Shown here: piece after piece, positions 11,532-23,767 of the stretch | Layout: each line of letters starts with the position of its first letter | Position numbering within the stretch: the first letter of the stretch is position 1 | NCBI RefSeq assembly: GCF_023065955.2 | Contig: NW_026622875.1 | Coordinates: 12,689,001 to 12,753,000, forward strand | Reading direction: 5' to 3' | Source: Ursus arctos | Taxonomy: Eukaryota; Chordata; Mammalia; Carnivora; Ursidae | DNA length: 64,000 nt | Made by a program: the position numbers and the translations under genes | The notes under the pieces: model-generated | Told to the model about the DNA's origin: nothing | Database searches by the model: none | The model's input: the letters and a program-made list of their open reading frames with translations, nothing else

Positions 11532-11654
11532 TCCGTAGGAAGGCCCTGATCCCTTGACAGAAATTCTTTGCCAGCAACTTGATACAGCTTCTAACCCAAT
11601 GCTGTGACACTGGACATAGTGAAGTCCAATTTGCATATCATGCAGACAAGATTA
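11532..11654 (-). other. SUCNR1: Probable SUCNR1 5' UTR with an octamer motif
   Basis: Upstream of the start on the minus strand the frame stays open for 35 codons to ATG 11636. That ATG overlaps a perfect octamer ATGCAAAT (11636-11629), the binding motif of POU/OCT factors. An in-frame stop lies just upstream (11654-11652). No TATA box at a convincing distance and no CpG island are visible. Whether the octamer is transcribed or part of the promoter is unknown. Confidence 0.35.
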
Positions 11655-12489
11655 ATAATTCAAAAGTCCAGGAATAATTTATTCAGTCAAACTTCCAAGT
11701 ATAGTTCAAGGGCAACTTCCTGTGAGGTCAAGACACAAACACATTACGCATTTTACAAATAGAGTTTGTAAAGACTGCTGTTGAAATCATTTCTCTCACT
11801 GTCAAAACAACAGAGAAGCATTCGTTATTTGCATGTTGGTTTGCATATTTAAGGTTAACGTAGTTTATATTGGATATCCAATGCTTCTGCTTTTTTCTGC
11901 TTTTGCCTTATTTTTCAAATTGACAATTTTTAGTGAATTCTGCATTGGGTATAAAACTAAGCAGCCGATATCAATAATTTTGAGGGAGCTTTAAAACTGA
12001 AATTTTAAAAGCAGATCTGGGTATGTGTTCTGCCAGCGTTCCAGCAAAAGGGACACTAGAGCTTCAGGTATTTCCCATTTTATTTTCTGTGATTAAAATC
12101 AAGAGACGCATAAAAAACACACATCAGATGGCTAGGGATTAGGGACAGAGGTGGTGTCTAAACAAGATAACCTCAGTACATGGCAATTCATTACACTCCA
12201 ATCCATGCTGAGCAGATCTCCACTATTTCAGACAGGAAACACACCTTGCTTTTTCTGAGGATTATACTAGATTTATATTCAAGTAAACACTAGGTCTGCT
12301 TGGTTTGAAGCATCGGGTTTATGCTGAGAAAGTCCCTTGTTGTGCAGACAGTGGTCATTTCATTTGAATGCCAGAAAGTTGAATGTCGAGTTAGCAGTGA
12401 CAGGCAGAAGCTCCAAGAGAAACTCCATTACAGCCAGTTCTTCCAGCCAAGCATTTCCCCTTTTCCAGTATATGAGAGCCCCAAACTTA
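11655..12489. other. Upstream flank of SUCNR1
   Basis: This is where the SUCNR1 promoter should lie. I see no CpG island. A minus-strand ACAGGAAGTTG (near 11714-11724) resembles an ETS site, which alone means little. No repeat was recognised. Confidence 0.3.
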
Positions 12490-12600
12490 GAAACTTAAAA
12501 AAATATATATATTATATATATGCACATATGTATTACATACTTACACATGCATGAAATATAAATGTATTTATATGTGAAACGCATGTGTATTTATATCAGA
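12490..12600. repeat. AT-rich low-complexity tract
   Basis: Alternating ta/at runs with cacatgta interruptions. It is a degenerate microsatellite, with no coding content. Confidence 0.6.
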
Positions 12601-12614
12601 CAAGGTCTCTGTCA

Positions 12615-12830
12615 TTTGCTGGGTTCTTACTATATTCTAGGGATTGCACTAAGCACCTTTATGTACTGAATGCTTACAAAAACTCTCCAACGTTGCTACT
12701 ATTTTTAAAATTTTCCCATTTTATGGATTAAAAAACAGAGGCTCAGAGAGGTTAATTAACTTTTCCAAGATCACAGAATCTATACGAAGAGGGACCTGAG
12801 TCTAAACCTATACATTTTGATTCTAAAACA
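12615..12830 (-). mobile_element. MIR relic
   Basis: The plus strand shows 'cattttatgg', then 'cagaggctcagagaggttaa', then 'agatcacagaatc', the reverse complement of the MIR core and 3' region. Edges are approximate. Confidence 0.8.
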
Positions 12831-13097
12831 ACCTGCTCTGATTCTTGATTGCCTACAAAATTGAATGATAATACCTTTAACGTACACTGCAGATTGAACC
12901 AAAGTTCAAGAATTAATGAAAACCATTTTTCAGAAATGCAACTTCTTCCTACTTTTAAAAGGAAAAAAAGACTAAAAACATCATTTTTGTCTATAATTAT
13001 AAAGGGCAAAAAGCAAAGAATTTGGAGGACCAGTGCCAGGCTTATTAATTTAAACATAAATGAATATGGCTTATCTCCAAACGACCAAGGCACATGG

Positions 13098-13190
13098 ATC
13101 TATTCATAATATATGTATATATATATTTCATATATGATTTATTCATCATATAATATATTCATCATATATATATTTCATATATATTCGCCA
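13098..13190. repeat. AT-rich tract with internal repeats
   Basis: Runs of tatata separated by repeated 'ttcatcatataatatattc'-like units. It is low complexity and likely length-variable. Confidence 0.6.
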
Positions 13191-13559
13191 TTCTGATGAA
13201 AGCCAAGTGCTATTCCCTCTTTGTGGGGCGGTGTGAGTTCCCCAGAACTTCCTCTTTCATCTCCCCACATCCTGAGTCTGGACTTCTAAGATGAAAAGTG
13301 TTCTCTACTTCTCCTTTCTCATAAAGCAAGTGATCAGACTTGTGGCCTGGTCGCCTTACTTCCCTCCCAGGTCTTACTTCACTACAGGTCCCATTGCCTC
13401 AGGATGCTTTTAATGGAGAGGCTAGAGTGACTCTGGGACGGACTTAATAAAAGGTCTCCAGTAATTCTATTCGATTCATATTATGAGTCTTTATTCAGGT
13501 CTACAGGAGGGAACCGAACAGAGTCAAGGCCAGAGTCAGGGTTATGGGCTCTGTGAGAA
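13191..13559. other. Intergenic, nothing recognised
   Basis: Moderately GC-rich for this window (for example tgtggggcggtgtgag). No repeat or gene is assigned. Confidence 0.35.
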
Positions 13560-13579
13560 GGGCTCATGTCATGAGTGTG

Positions 13580-13750
13580 CTAACTTTTAGCCACACAGGA
13601 CCTGATGCTGTAAAGGACCACACACTTGACTTAATGCTCAACTGTCGCATTCCAACTGAAATTTTTAATAACCTTTTAACAAGGGGCCCTGTATTTTCAT
13701 TTTGCTCTGGGCTCTGCAAATTAGGTAGCAGTCTTGTCTGTGAGCACACA
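13580..13750. mobile_element. Ancient non-autonomous DNA-transposon-like repeat
   Basis: The segment 'aacaaggggccctgtatttt' followed by 'gctctgggctctgcaaatta' recurs in diverged form at 55753-55820. The preceding 'cacttgacttaatgctcaac' also looks familiar from a mammalian hAT-type MITE. The family name is not certain; repetition within the window is direct evidence that it is a dispersed element. Confidence 0.5.
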
Positions 13751-13924
13751 TCTAGAACATCATTTCTAGTCAGCATATAAAATTTCAACAGGGAAAAGGT
13801 TTTGGTTTTGGGGTTTTGTTTTGTTAGAAATAAGGTGACATGTTGAAACTTACTGCTGGAGAAGCAATGAAAATTTTAAAGGCAATCAAGTTTGCAGTAT
13901 AATTTACTGCTTAAGAGGTAATAC

Positions 13925-14140
13925 CACATACTGTTAAGAGCAGATGCCCTGGAGGCAAATGGCCCCCTTTCAAATCTTAGCTTCATGGCTTTCTACTGCT
14001 CAGTTTTCTTGTCTGTAAAGGAGGGATACTAGAAGTGCCAGTCTCATGGAGTTGGTATGTATATAGTAGAAGCACATAGTCTCTCTATATAATATATAGT
14101 ACGGGTATATATTAATTGCTACATAAATGCTGACTATTCT
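13925..14140 (+). mobile_element. MIR relic
   Basis: The order 'ctgttaagagcagatgccct', 'caaatcttagcttcatggct', 'ctcagttttcttgtctgtaa' matches the MIR body in plus orientation. The tail runs into a tata-rich patch. Confidence 0.7.
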
Positions 14141-14289
14141 AGAGGTTCATAACAAATGAGAAGGAGACCTCTTCAAAATGATCATGTCAATCCAATGTCA
14201 TCAATGTTAGAAAATTTGCTGCCCAGGAATGTCCCTTTAAAATGACCCTATAAAAGCCAGCATGGTTAAAAAAAAAAAAAGAAGAAGAA

Positions 14290-14470
14290 GAAGAATTCTA
14301 ATTCTGTCCTTGTCTCTTACTTTCTGTGTGGTCTTTGAAAAGGCAACATAATTCAGTTTCCTCATTTGGAAAAGAGGAATAATTTTTCTTACCCCGTAAA
14401 CCTCATAATGTTCGTTGTATCAAATGAGATATTACGTGAAAACACGATGGGCCAGGAATGCAAGAGCAGT
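14290..14470 (+). mobile_element. MIR relic
   Basis: 'ttactttctgtgtggtcttt', then 'cagtttcctcatttggaaaa', then 'atcaaatgagatattacgtg' follows the MIR core and 3' region. It is preceded by an A-rich/(gaa)n stretch at 14268-14295. Confidence 0.65.
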
Positions 14471-14574
14471 TCAGGTAAACTAGGAGCACTCAGCAGGAAA
14501 CTCAAGAGGAAAAATAAAAGGGTGGGGCAGACAACCAAAATAGTAATTAAAACCAATGTTAATAATCAGTCTAA

Positions 14575-14765
14575 CGTTTTCGGAACACTCACTCTGTAAC
14601 AACACTGTGCGTGCCTTAGTTCCTTTAATACTCACTAGGATTCACTGCAGTATAGACTGTTACTATCCCTAATTTTCAGATGAAGAAACTGAGGAGGAAC
14701 AAAGTTTAAATAATTATCCACAATCACACAGCTCCTAAGTGCATGGGTTATAATTTGAAGTCTTA
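14575..14765 (-). mobile_element. MIR relic
   Basis: The plus strand shows 'ttttcagatgaagaaactga' and 'ccacaatcacacagctccta', the reverse complement of the MIR core. The 14.3- and 14.6-kb MIRs are therefore in opposite orientation, about 100 bp apart. Confidence 0.8.
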
Positions 14766-17044
14766 TCCTGACCAAGTCTCTGTTATTTTGTCCCTCTCAT
14801 GATAAAGAAGGAAATATGGGGTCAAAACATAAAATGACTATTGTTGGATATTTTTTTACTCTACATATGGCACTTTCATGTGTTTTGGCCTAATAAAAGT
14901 CAGTTTAAAACTAACACTAAGTTTAATTGTTGGTATTATATTTACTGGTTATCAAATTTAATTATCTGCCATCTAAATAGAATAGAGCATTTTAGATAAG
15001 AAACCAGAAATGTTGGAAATGAGTAAGCAAAGCGTTTACAGGAAGGTTCTACTAGTGACATCCTTGAGTGTGTTTGGAAGATATACTTCTTTAAATAGCA
15101 TAAACATGTCTGTGTGGAAAACAAGCTGGTCTAAGGGGCACAGGGATCTTCAAGGAATCACAAGCAGGGAAATAAAAAGGACGATTCAATTCAAGGAACT
15201 TCTCCTAAACCTGTAAGGGTGGTAACAGTATTATTGCTTTACAATTAATATTGCAACTCCACAAAGAGGTTGAAATGAATCAAGAAAATTATTGAGGAGG
15301 ATATTTTGGTGTTGCTGTACTGGGTGGACATACCCAGGACTCCATGATTATTTTCCTATCCAATTATGGTTTTACACAAGAAATTAAGAGAGCAGCAAGA
15401 CAGAAAACATAATAGAGGGTATATGTGGATGGCTCTTAACTCTTCCAGCTTGCAGATTCTAGAAACCAAACAATCTATTGACCAAATTTGCTTTACCAAG
15501 GAAAGTTGTCCATTCAAGATAGGCACGTAAGCTAAAGCAAAGCTATCTGTTTCCTCTTCACATAAAAATCGTTGTCATGTAAGAGTCACATTAGTAATGC
15601 AGATTTGTATACCATTGTTGCCAGCATTTTTTCTTTTATCGTGCAACTGAGAAAAATGTGACATGTTTGTTATTTTGGGGCATAATTCAAAGAAATTGTT
15701 TTCTGCTGAATTAAAATATGTTACTTGTTAAAAGTATCTGGCAACAGCTGAAAAAGTTCTAAGTTCTTTGAACTATTAATAGTAAACCCAGAAACACAAC
15801 AAAGTCACCTTTTAATTTTCAGCTTATATTCAGATTCCAACAGCTAAATGATTTTTTAATGATAGATGGTAAACTTAATCACAGGTGTTTCCCAACAAAA
15901 ATAATGTTCTCTTGTTTCTTTGATATGAACTTTAAACATTTGTGTGAAATATAGGGACAATTTTTGTTCTTAACAGTCACTAAGGCACAACTTTTTGATT
16001 AAAAGAAGAGAGTTTGCCTGAAATACTGAAATAATTTATTCATTTGTTAATTGGCTATTCAACTACTCAGTCTTTTCCGGTCACATTATAGTATTTTGTA
16101 TAAATATGCTTGAGTCTTGGAATATTTTGCATTATTTATGAAAACAAAACAAAAAACAGCTAGTCCATTGTTTTGACGTCCATATAAGCACTTTCGGTTG
16201 GGTACTAATTAACCATTCCCCATCTCGCATTCCTTGTTTGCTCTAATTCATCATTTACCTTTGGAATAAGGAATAAGAAGTCAGTTTGATTGAATCTCAC
16301 TGAGCACTTTAATAATTAAATTGAGAGGCTTTCAAAATTCCCTAGAGTATGGGAAATACGTTCATTAAGAGAGCTAAGTGCTTTGTGAGTGCATGATAGG
16401 TTAAATTAAGGAAATTGCCTGCCCCATTAATAAAACATTTAGTGGTGTAATTCTCCTGTTTTAGTATCTTTACCTCTGCAACATACTCATTGATGCAATT
16501 ATTAATTTTGAAGTATGTTTTATGCTAACTTACTATACTGCAAACTAATAATATTTGATTTCACTGTTAGGCCAATATTGGAATATATGTAGTGTAATGA
16601 AGAATTTGCAAGCTGTAGTAGTTCTGACAATTGCAATTAAACAACATAAAAATTGGAGGTGACTACATGGAGACAGTGCTGCCACCTCGGGACTCTTCAC
16701 ATTTAACCCAGGTGTGTGTGGCCCTCAGGAACTTCCTCCAATTACATGACAACAAAAATGCAGTGGTGTCTGTCTTTGGATTTTGTGATTTTTGCCATTT
16801 TCTTTGTGCTGTTCCTCACATTCTACAATGTGGAAATTATTCAAATATTAAACACTTTAAAAATGAAAAAAATAAACAACATAAAAAGTTAAGAAAATAT
16901 TTCAAACACAGCCTTTTTAAAAATATCCCCCACCCTGTACGTATTATTTCCATGTTTATAAGTAGTATTTTTTCATGTTAACCTAACTTTAAAACCCAAC
17001 ATGACTTGTATTATTTTAAAGAAGAATACACCTCTCTAGAGGAG
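14766..17044. other. Intergenic, no gene seen
   Basis: About 2.3 kb without SINE or L1 signatures. Short frames at 14.9-15.2 and 16.6-17.0 kb have no recognisable domain and biased AT-driven composition. Confidence 0.4.
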
Positions 17045-17150
17045 CACTGGGTAACGTAGAGAATTGTTGAATCATTATATCGCAAACCTGAAACTAACAT
17101 AACACTTTATGTTAATTATACTTCAATTAAAAAACAAGTAAAAGAGTTAT
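17045..17150 (+). mobile_element. LINE-1 3' terminus
   Basis: 'gagcactgggtaacgtagag' followed by 'tgttgaatcattatatcgca' and 'acttcaattaaaaaa' is the terminal L1 3' UTR in plus orientation. It is 5'-truncated and older than the copy that follows. Confidence 0.8.
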
Positions 17151-17216
17151 TATTGCTGGTCAAAACTCCTAGTACAGGCTATTGGATCAGGAGAAGTGCT
17201 TAGAAACCATAGTGTA

Positions 17217-17531
17217 TCCCTTTCTTCTCCTACCGATCTTCCTAGTTCTTATGTTCCATAGATGAGAGAAATCATATGATAGGGGGTAATCAGAAGGGGG
17301 AATGAAGCATGAGAGACTATGGACTATGAGAAACAAACTGAGGGCTTCAGAGGGGAGGGGGGTGGGGGAATGGGATAGACTGGTGATGGGTAGTAAGAAG
17401 GGCACGTATTGCATGGTGCACTGGGTGTTATACGCAACTAATGAATCATCGAACTTTACATCAGAAACCAGGGATGTACTGTATGGTGACTAACATAATA
17501 TAATAAAAAAACATTAAAATTAAAAAAAAAA
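17217..17531 (+). mobile_element. Young LINE-1 3' end with 5' inversion
   Basis: Body 17281-17531 is the carnivore L1 3' UTR in plus orientation, ending in poly(A). The first 64 bases (17217-17280) are the immediately upstream L1 sequence in reverse orientation. A perfect 15-bp duplication, agaaaccatagtgta, lies at 17202-17216 and 17532-17546. This is the structure made by twin priming during target-primed reverse transcription. Confidence 0.9.
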
Positions 17532-17689
17532 AGAAACCATAGTGTAGAGCTGTCTCCTCCTGAGCACAAGGACGTCAGGCTCAGTGGTTCGGAAGGACAG
17601 ATGGATGGAGAAGGCTGACTCTGGGAACATGGAGGTATGTTCTGTGCACAACAGAGATGCCAAGATCCATGTGGGGGGAGAAAAGAGTG

Positions 17690-17690
<1 letters not shown>

Positions 17691-17723
<33 letters not shown>

Positions 17724-17724
17724 A
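17691..17724. repeat. (TATC)n microsatellite
   Basis: About eight uninterrupted tatc units; likely polymorphic. Confidence 0.9.
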
Positions 17725-18429
17725 TCATCTCTCAGGGTGGACCCCTGTTGCTTCCTGTTGGAAGAGGAGAAAACCACTCTCTGATCCATCCCCAGATTAG
17801 TGCCTAACATTGTCTCTTTTATTTAACAAAAAAGAAGGAAAGAAAAAGAACAGCAAACATGAGAAAAAGAATCCAACAATTAGACCCTCCATGGTGCCTC
17901 GATCTTCAGGAGAAGGGTTAGAACAAATCAGGAGCTTCTCACTGCCAAAGGAACTCAAAACACAAAAGCTTAGGCCAAAGACGAACTCCAAACAAAACTC
18001 TGTTTTGTAAACTGTGACCATAGTGAAACGCGTTAGCCGCATCGATTTGTTTTGCCACTGATAGAACCTGTAACCCTCAAACTCCAAGCAAACTTTTTGA
18101 ATAATAATGGCCCAATCCCTTTATTCTATCATTCCTTCTTCCTTTATTCAACACCTTTTAAAGACCGGTATGTCTATCAGAAACTAGAAATGGTGAAATG
18201 CTCTTTTGTAGCAGAGATTGGAATATAAGGAAAATAAAAATAAACTAAATTTTTTCAATGACACTAGATTCTTGAATGTTAAATACCAAGCTTTGGGAGA
18301 GGAGGGAAAAAAACAGAGATTAGGAAAGACTTCCACAAGCAATATCTGATATTTCTCTTCTTTCCTCATTTCTATTCCTTCCTCATTAGTCAGACACTAA
18401 TATTTCATTGTCTAGCTCATGCCCTGCCT
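17725..18429. other. Intergenic, nothing recognised
   Basis: Two overlapping opposite-strand frames around 17.8-18.1 kb are low-complexity lysine/phenylalanine-rich and not credible proteins. Confidence 0.35.
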
Positions 18430-18545
18430 TCTTACAATAATGAATTCAACAAACATGTATTGATCACCCACTATGTTCAAAGTGATACAGGAAATAAAAG
18501 GATACATAGTTATAAAACCTGACCTCAAGGTACTTATGGCCTTTT
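18430..18545 (-). mobile_element. L2-type 3' relic
   Basis: 'aacatgtattgatcacccac' followed by 'ctatgttcaaagtgatacag' and 'gacctcaaggtacttatggc' matches the dispersed ancient repeat also glimpsed at 7.5 and 48.9 kb. Family assignment is tentative. Confidence 0.35.
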
Positions 18546-19104
18546 TATACTCAGATCTTTTTAATATTCTCAATAAAGTCTAGTTATCCATGGACTTTTT
18601 CTTGCTTGCTCTTCATATCACTTCAGCTAGTCTGCAATACATGCTTGTTATTGTTTGAATTCTTAGAACAAAAATTTTTTATAATATTCTATTCATGATC
18701 TAGCACTTCCATAATCCTTGAAAATCTCCTCTTTTCTTGATTGGCTAAGTCAAATATTTAATATGTGATCTTGAAAAATTTATATCATTATCTGAGCCTT
18801 GGTTTTCTCATAGATGAAGCAAATTGGTGGGCTGAGTTATAAATGGCAAATAAGAGCTATGAGGTTGCCTCTCTCCATGCTTGAGTTCATGGTAAACATT
18901 ATTTGTCAATCATGCTATTGCTTCTTCTGTACCCAAACTTATGCTTAGAGTATTTCTTAACAGAATGCTCCAGGAACTCCTTACAAATTAAAGATATCAT
19001 TCTTGGTATATCTTGGTTTGAATATAGGGAGTTCTCATTTAGATATAAATTACCTGGTTCTACCACCTGATAACTTTCTCTTAAAAATCTAGTTTTTTAA
19101 ACAA

Positions 19105-19700
19105 AAAAAAAATTGTTTTTTTTTTCTATTTATTGTTTTTATTGAGGTAAAATTGGTATGTAACAGTATGTAAGTTTCAGGCATACAACATTATAATTTG
19201 ACGTTTGGATACACTACAAAGTGATCACCACCGTAAGTCTAGTTTTCATCCATCACTGTACAATTGATCCCCTACACCCATTTTTCCCATCACCACTACC
19301 TTCCCCTCTGGTAACCAATCTGTTCTTTGTATCCATGAGTTTATTTTTGTGTTGTTTCGTTTACCCATACAAGTAAACATACAAGTAAAATCATACAGTT
19401 TGTTTTTCTCTGTATGACTTATTTCCTGTAGCATAATACTCTCGAAGTCCATCCATGTCATCACAAATGGCTGAGTAGTATTCCATTGCATATATAGACC
19501 ACATCTTCTTTATCAGTCCATCTGTTGATGGGCACTTAGGTTGTTTCCATGTCTTGGCTATTGTAAATAGTACTGCAATGAGCATAAGGGTACATCTATC
19601 CATTTGAATTAGTGTTTGCATATACTTTGGATAAATACCTGGCAGTAGAATAGTTGGATCATATGGTAGTTTTTTTTTTTTCTTCCCCAAACTGTCCTGC
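19105..19700 (-). mobile_element. LINE-1 (older, L1M type) 3' region
   Basis: The plus strand shows 'ttattgaggtaaaattggta', 'ggcatacaacattataattt', 'tccatccatgtcatcacaaa' and 'attccattgcatatatagac', all reverse-complement L1 3' end. The two minus-strand frames inside it are L1 remnants or shadows, not genes. Confidence 0.88.
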
Positions 19701-21091
19701 CCTTTCATGTTTCCTTATTGTCCAGGTTTCTAGAAAACTCCTGGTTGTGAGTTTGACCACAGTTGATATATTAGCTAGATTTGTTTATTCTGGTTTTATT
19801 GGTTTCATTATGTCTGAAATTATTATAAACTGCTTAACTATTTTTCAAAAAATGTCGGTTTCTAGATAATAAGTGATTTATTGTTTCAGTGATTATTGTT
19901 TGTATGACCTTTATAATCTTATTCAAGGCTTTTGGGGCATCAATTTCAACTTAAAGTAATCCAGACTACGTGTCAATAGTCGTCTGAAATTTTCACAATT
20001 CATTTTTGTAATATGTGGATTTGTGACTAATGAAAGGGCCTTGTCTACCTTTGGTTATTACATAAGCCTCCTTTTAAATAGCAGAAAGAATTATGTATAC
20101 AGAACAAGGGACAAAAAGTTTCCAAATATTGTTCCCTAGAGAAATGGAATCCCAGCCTCTTAGATAATCTGGGGGAGGAGGGAATGCAGGAAAAATAATT
20201 CTAAAACTCAAGAAAGGAATGAAGAAGAAAATAAATCATAGAAATGGGGGAAAATCCTCTGAGAATCCAGGACATCAAAGACTGTGCTGACATAGGGGAA
20301 TGTTTGGAAGCATAGATACACGCATGCCAAGGTCAAGGAACAGGAATGAATGGGAAGAACAAGTACTTTACAAACAATAAGCAATAAATTCACTGCTGAT
20401 GATAAAAATTAGCAAAATTTAAGGAATCTGATTTACCTTTCTCTTGATTGGGTCTGTTGCATATTTATTTTAATTAAGACAGTCGGTTGCCTCCATTAAC
20501 TTTATAACTATCCCATTTTATTTACACAGATGGGAAAGATTTTGCCAGAATTGATATGTTTTTGTTAATTTTAGTTTGCATTTTCTGCTTTTACAAAGTT
20601 GGAAATACTTGCCAATCATAATTTTTAAAGTTTATTTATAGGTATGCAGCAATACAAAGTTCTAAATTTGCAGATGAAATTTTATTATGTTTAACTCTAG
20701 GGAAATTAAAAAATAATAAAAGTATATTTTCTAGAAAGAAACCTGTATTATTAAACAAAAATAAAGGGAAAAAAACAAAGATTCGATTGTGTGACATGAA
20801 ATGGGGACGGGAGAATATATGTGCAGATGAAGGGTTAACGTGAGCCAATAAGAGTCTCCACCACAGTCAGGGCACTGAAGCAAGTAATACGAATACTGCC
20901 GACAAATACGTTCGAATTTGTGTAAGAGTATTTGCATTTCACACTTTCTGGTTCAGTCACAGTGCAATACTTAAACATTTTATTTAAGAGATTGTAGAGA
21001 CACATTCTATTGTAAGAGGTAATACAGAGGGGTCTCATGTATTCTTTCCTCAGTTTCCCCCTGTGGTAAAATCTTATAAAACTGTAGTATA
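19701..21091. other. Intergenic, no gene seen
   Basis: No repeat or coding signature was recognised. The three minus-strand frames between 20.2 and 21.1 kb are short, hydrophobic by AT bias and unrelated to any family that I know. Confidence 0.4.
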
Positions 21092-21278
21092 GGGGGTGCC
21101 TGGGTGGCTCAGTCATTAAGCGTCTGCCTTGGTCTCAGGTCATGATCCTGGAGTCCTGGGATGGAGCCCTGCATGGGGCTCCCTGCTCAGCGGGGAACCT
21201 GATTCTCCCTCTGCCTCTGCTCATGCTCTCTCCCTGTCTGTGTCAAATAAATAAATAAAATCTGAAGAAAAAAAAAAG
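21092..21278 (+). mobile_element. CAN-SINE
   Basis: Plus-strand copy with head 'gggtgcctgggtggctcagt', tail '(aaat)n aaaatctgaag' and A-run. Flanks 'aactgtagtat' and 'agctgtagcac' look like a diverged duplication, so it is older than the SINEs with perfect duplications. Confidence 0.93.
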
Positions 21279-21289
21279 AAGCTGTAGCA

Positions 21290-22575
21290 CAATATCATAA
21301 CCAGGACATTAACATTGATACAGAGCCTTTCCAGCACCACAAGGATCCCCCATGTTGCCTTCTAATAACCATCCTCACTTCCTACCCACGTCCACTTCCT
21401 TAAACCTAGTAAGCCCTACTCTGTTCTCTGTTCACTTCCGTCATTTCAAAAATGTTATGTAAATGGAATCATGCAGGATGTAACCTAGGATTGATTTTTT
21501 TCGGTCAATATAAGTGTCTGGAGAATCATCCACATTGTTGTGTGTATCAGTAGTGTTCCCTGTGATTGCTGTAACACTATTAGTAGCAGCAGTAGTGTTC
21601 TATTGTATGCGTGTACGTGGTTTAACGATTCAACCGGTGGAAGATGTCCAATGGTTTCCAGTTTTGAGCTATTAGGAATAAGGCTGCTCTGAACATCTGT
21701 GTACAGATTTTGGTGCAATTGTAAGTTTTCATTTCTCCAGGACGAGTGCCCAGGGATAAAATCGCTGGGTCATGTAGCAGTTGTGTGCTTAGTTTTTTAG
21801 GAACCTGATGAACAGTTTTCCAGCCTAGCGTTGCCATTTTACACTTCCGCTAGCAACATATGAGGGAGTCAAGTTTTTCTGTATCTTCATCAGCATTTTG
21901 CGTGGTTGTTCCCTATGAGGCTTCTGCTGACATGGCTGTGTGGGTGGCTCATCACCACGGGGTCATGGTGACAGTCCTGACCTTCCACTTGGCCTCTTCT
22001 GACAGCCCCAGCCCCAGCTGGAAGGGCCCTGAGGGAGGTCCCATGTTACTGCCCAACGGGGATGACAGTCCTGGCCCCTACAGGAGAGCCCGTGGTGGCA
22101 GCGTAACTGTACAGGGTGCCTAAGGGCAGAATTCTACCCTCACGGCCTGCCAGGGGTAGAATTCTAGACTCCTCACTCAGCTTTTGCTGGAGTGGGTGGT
22201 GGTGTGCCAGTTTTTTCCTCCGCTGTTTGGTTTGATTAGAAATTTTTTTCTAAAAGGTTGCTATCTTGCTAGATAGCCCTTTTTTTCTATCTCTTTTGTT
22301 AGGAAGGACAGGCTTTTGGAACTTTTTTCTGTCTATGCCCTTTGGCATGTTTAGGCTGTGCTTCTCTGGCTCCAAGTCTGGTATATATTGGGGCAAAACC
22401 GAACAAAACAATACGAGAGGTCACCACGATGTTACTCTTTAGATACCAAAGTTTCTAGCTGGTCTACCTTCTTCTCTCCCTCTTCCAGAGTCTTCTGTTT
22501 TTAGTTGCACTTAACAAGGAGAGTTAGGAAAAACTATATCTGCTCCACCTTCCTGGAAACAGGGGTCCCCTTACA
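21290..22575 (-). mobile_element. LINE-1 (L1M type), 3' end fused to a GC-richer leader-like block
   Basis: 21290-21910 is L1 3' sequence on the minus strand ('aggaataaggctgctctgaa', 'cagggataaaatcgctgggt'). From about 21911 to 22575 a GC-richer block follows. Its minus-strand reading resembles the 5' part of old L1 elements as I remember them, but no ORF1 or reverse transcriptase lies between. It is either an internally deleted L1 or two adjacent fragments. The plus frame at 21860-22123 is not a gene. Confidence 0.6.
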
Positions 22576-23767
22576 CAGTAATTTAAATTAAACAACAAAA
22601 ATTAATAATTTTTTCCTTAAGACACAGAAATAAGTCCCGTATATGTCCTTATATTTCCCTGTTACGGTTATGTGTAGTGGCTGCTTCAGTATTAAGAGAA
22701 TATTGCCGTGATTAGCCTCTGTAAATGTTCTCACACAAAAATTAGCTGGACTGTAAGTGGTAACTAAAACGACTTCAGTTACGAGGAAGAACTTCACTGC
22801 TCAGACTGAGTAATTTTTAACCCCTCACAGTATGTTTCAAATCTGTCTTAAAGGTACTTCGAAAAGTTTCAAAGATGTGCCAAGCATAACACAAGAATTA
22901 TTCTGGACGTTAGAAAGTTCAAATATATTAAACTGATTATCCTTTTTTTTTTCACTTTTAATTACAAAGGTTATTCTTGCCAAAGGTCATTTGAAAGGAA
23001 AATAGAAATGTGACTTAGAAAGTGAGTTTTTGAAGGTAATGCTAAGAAGAAATGAGAATAGTTGTTATAGTTTAAATAATAAAACTTGTATCACTAAAAT
23101 GGTAATTTCTTTCATGCAATGGAATGTTAGATTTCTTCCATTTCCATATATCACAGAAATTTCAGAACCAAATATCTACGTATGCCAGTTAAAATTATTT
23201 TATTTTATTTTCAGTTAAAATTTTTAAAAATAATTTATGCGTTCTTGCTTGAAGATCAGTTGTGCCCAATATATTGTACCCAACTACTTAAGAACACCGA
23301 TAAACTCTCCATGGTAGATACAATTATATTTTGATTTATTATATTGTGACACAAGTCACAGAAAGATAATGGCAATTTAGAATGGGAATGTCTAGAGTAA
23401 TATGACACAAAAAAATCACTTCCTGAGATATTCGGAAAACATTGTTACATAAATAGATACCTTTCTTTCTAACTACCTACATATATTAGCAGACACATAC
23501 ATACATAGTCAATGGTGTGCTGGATCCCACTCATACCAGCTCCTAAGACCCTATTGTTAAATTGTTGGCAATTTTCTGAGCTAGTTGAGGTCAGGGTAGT
23601 AGTTTGAACTGGGCACAGGGGAATAATTACACCATGGAAATTGGCAAAGCCTTTAAATCAGCACCATCCTCCCCTCAACACCCACTTTTCAAAGAGATAA
23701 TGGTTAAACATTTGCCAGCATAACACTCCATAAATCTTTACATTTGTCATCATTTCTAACTGGCACT
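22576..23767. other. Intergenic, no gene seen
   Basis: AT-rich. The minus frame at 22588-22797 and the plus frame at 23030-23218 show no domain. No repeat was recognised. Confidence 0.4.
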
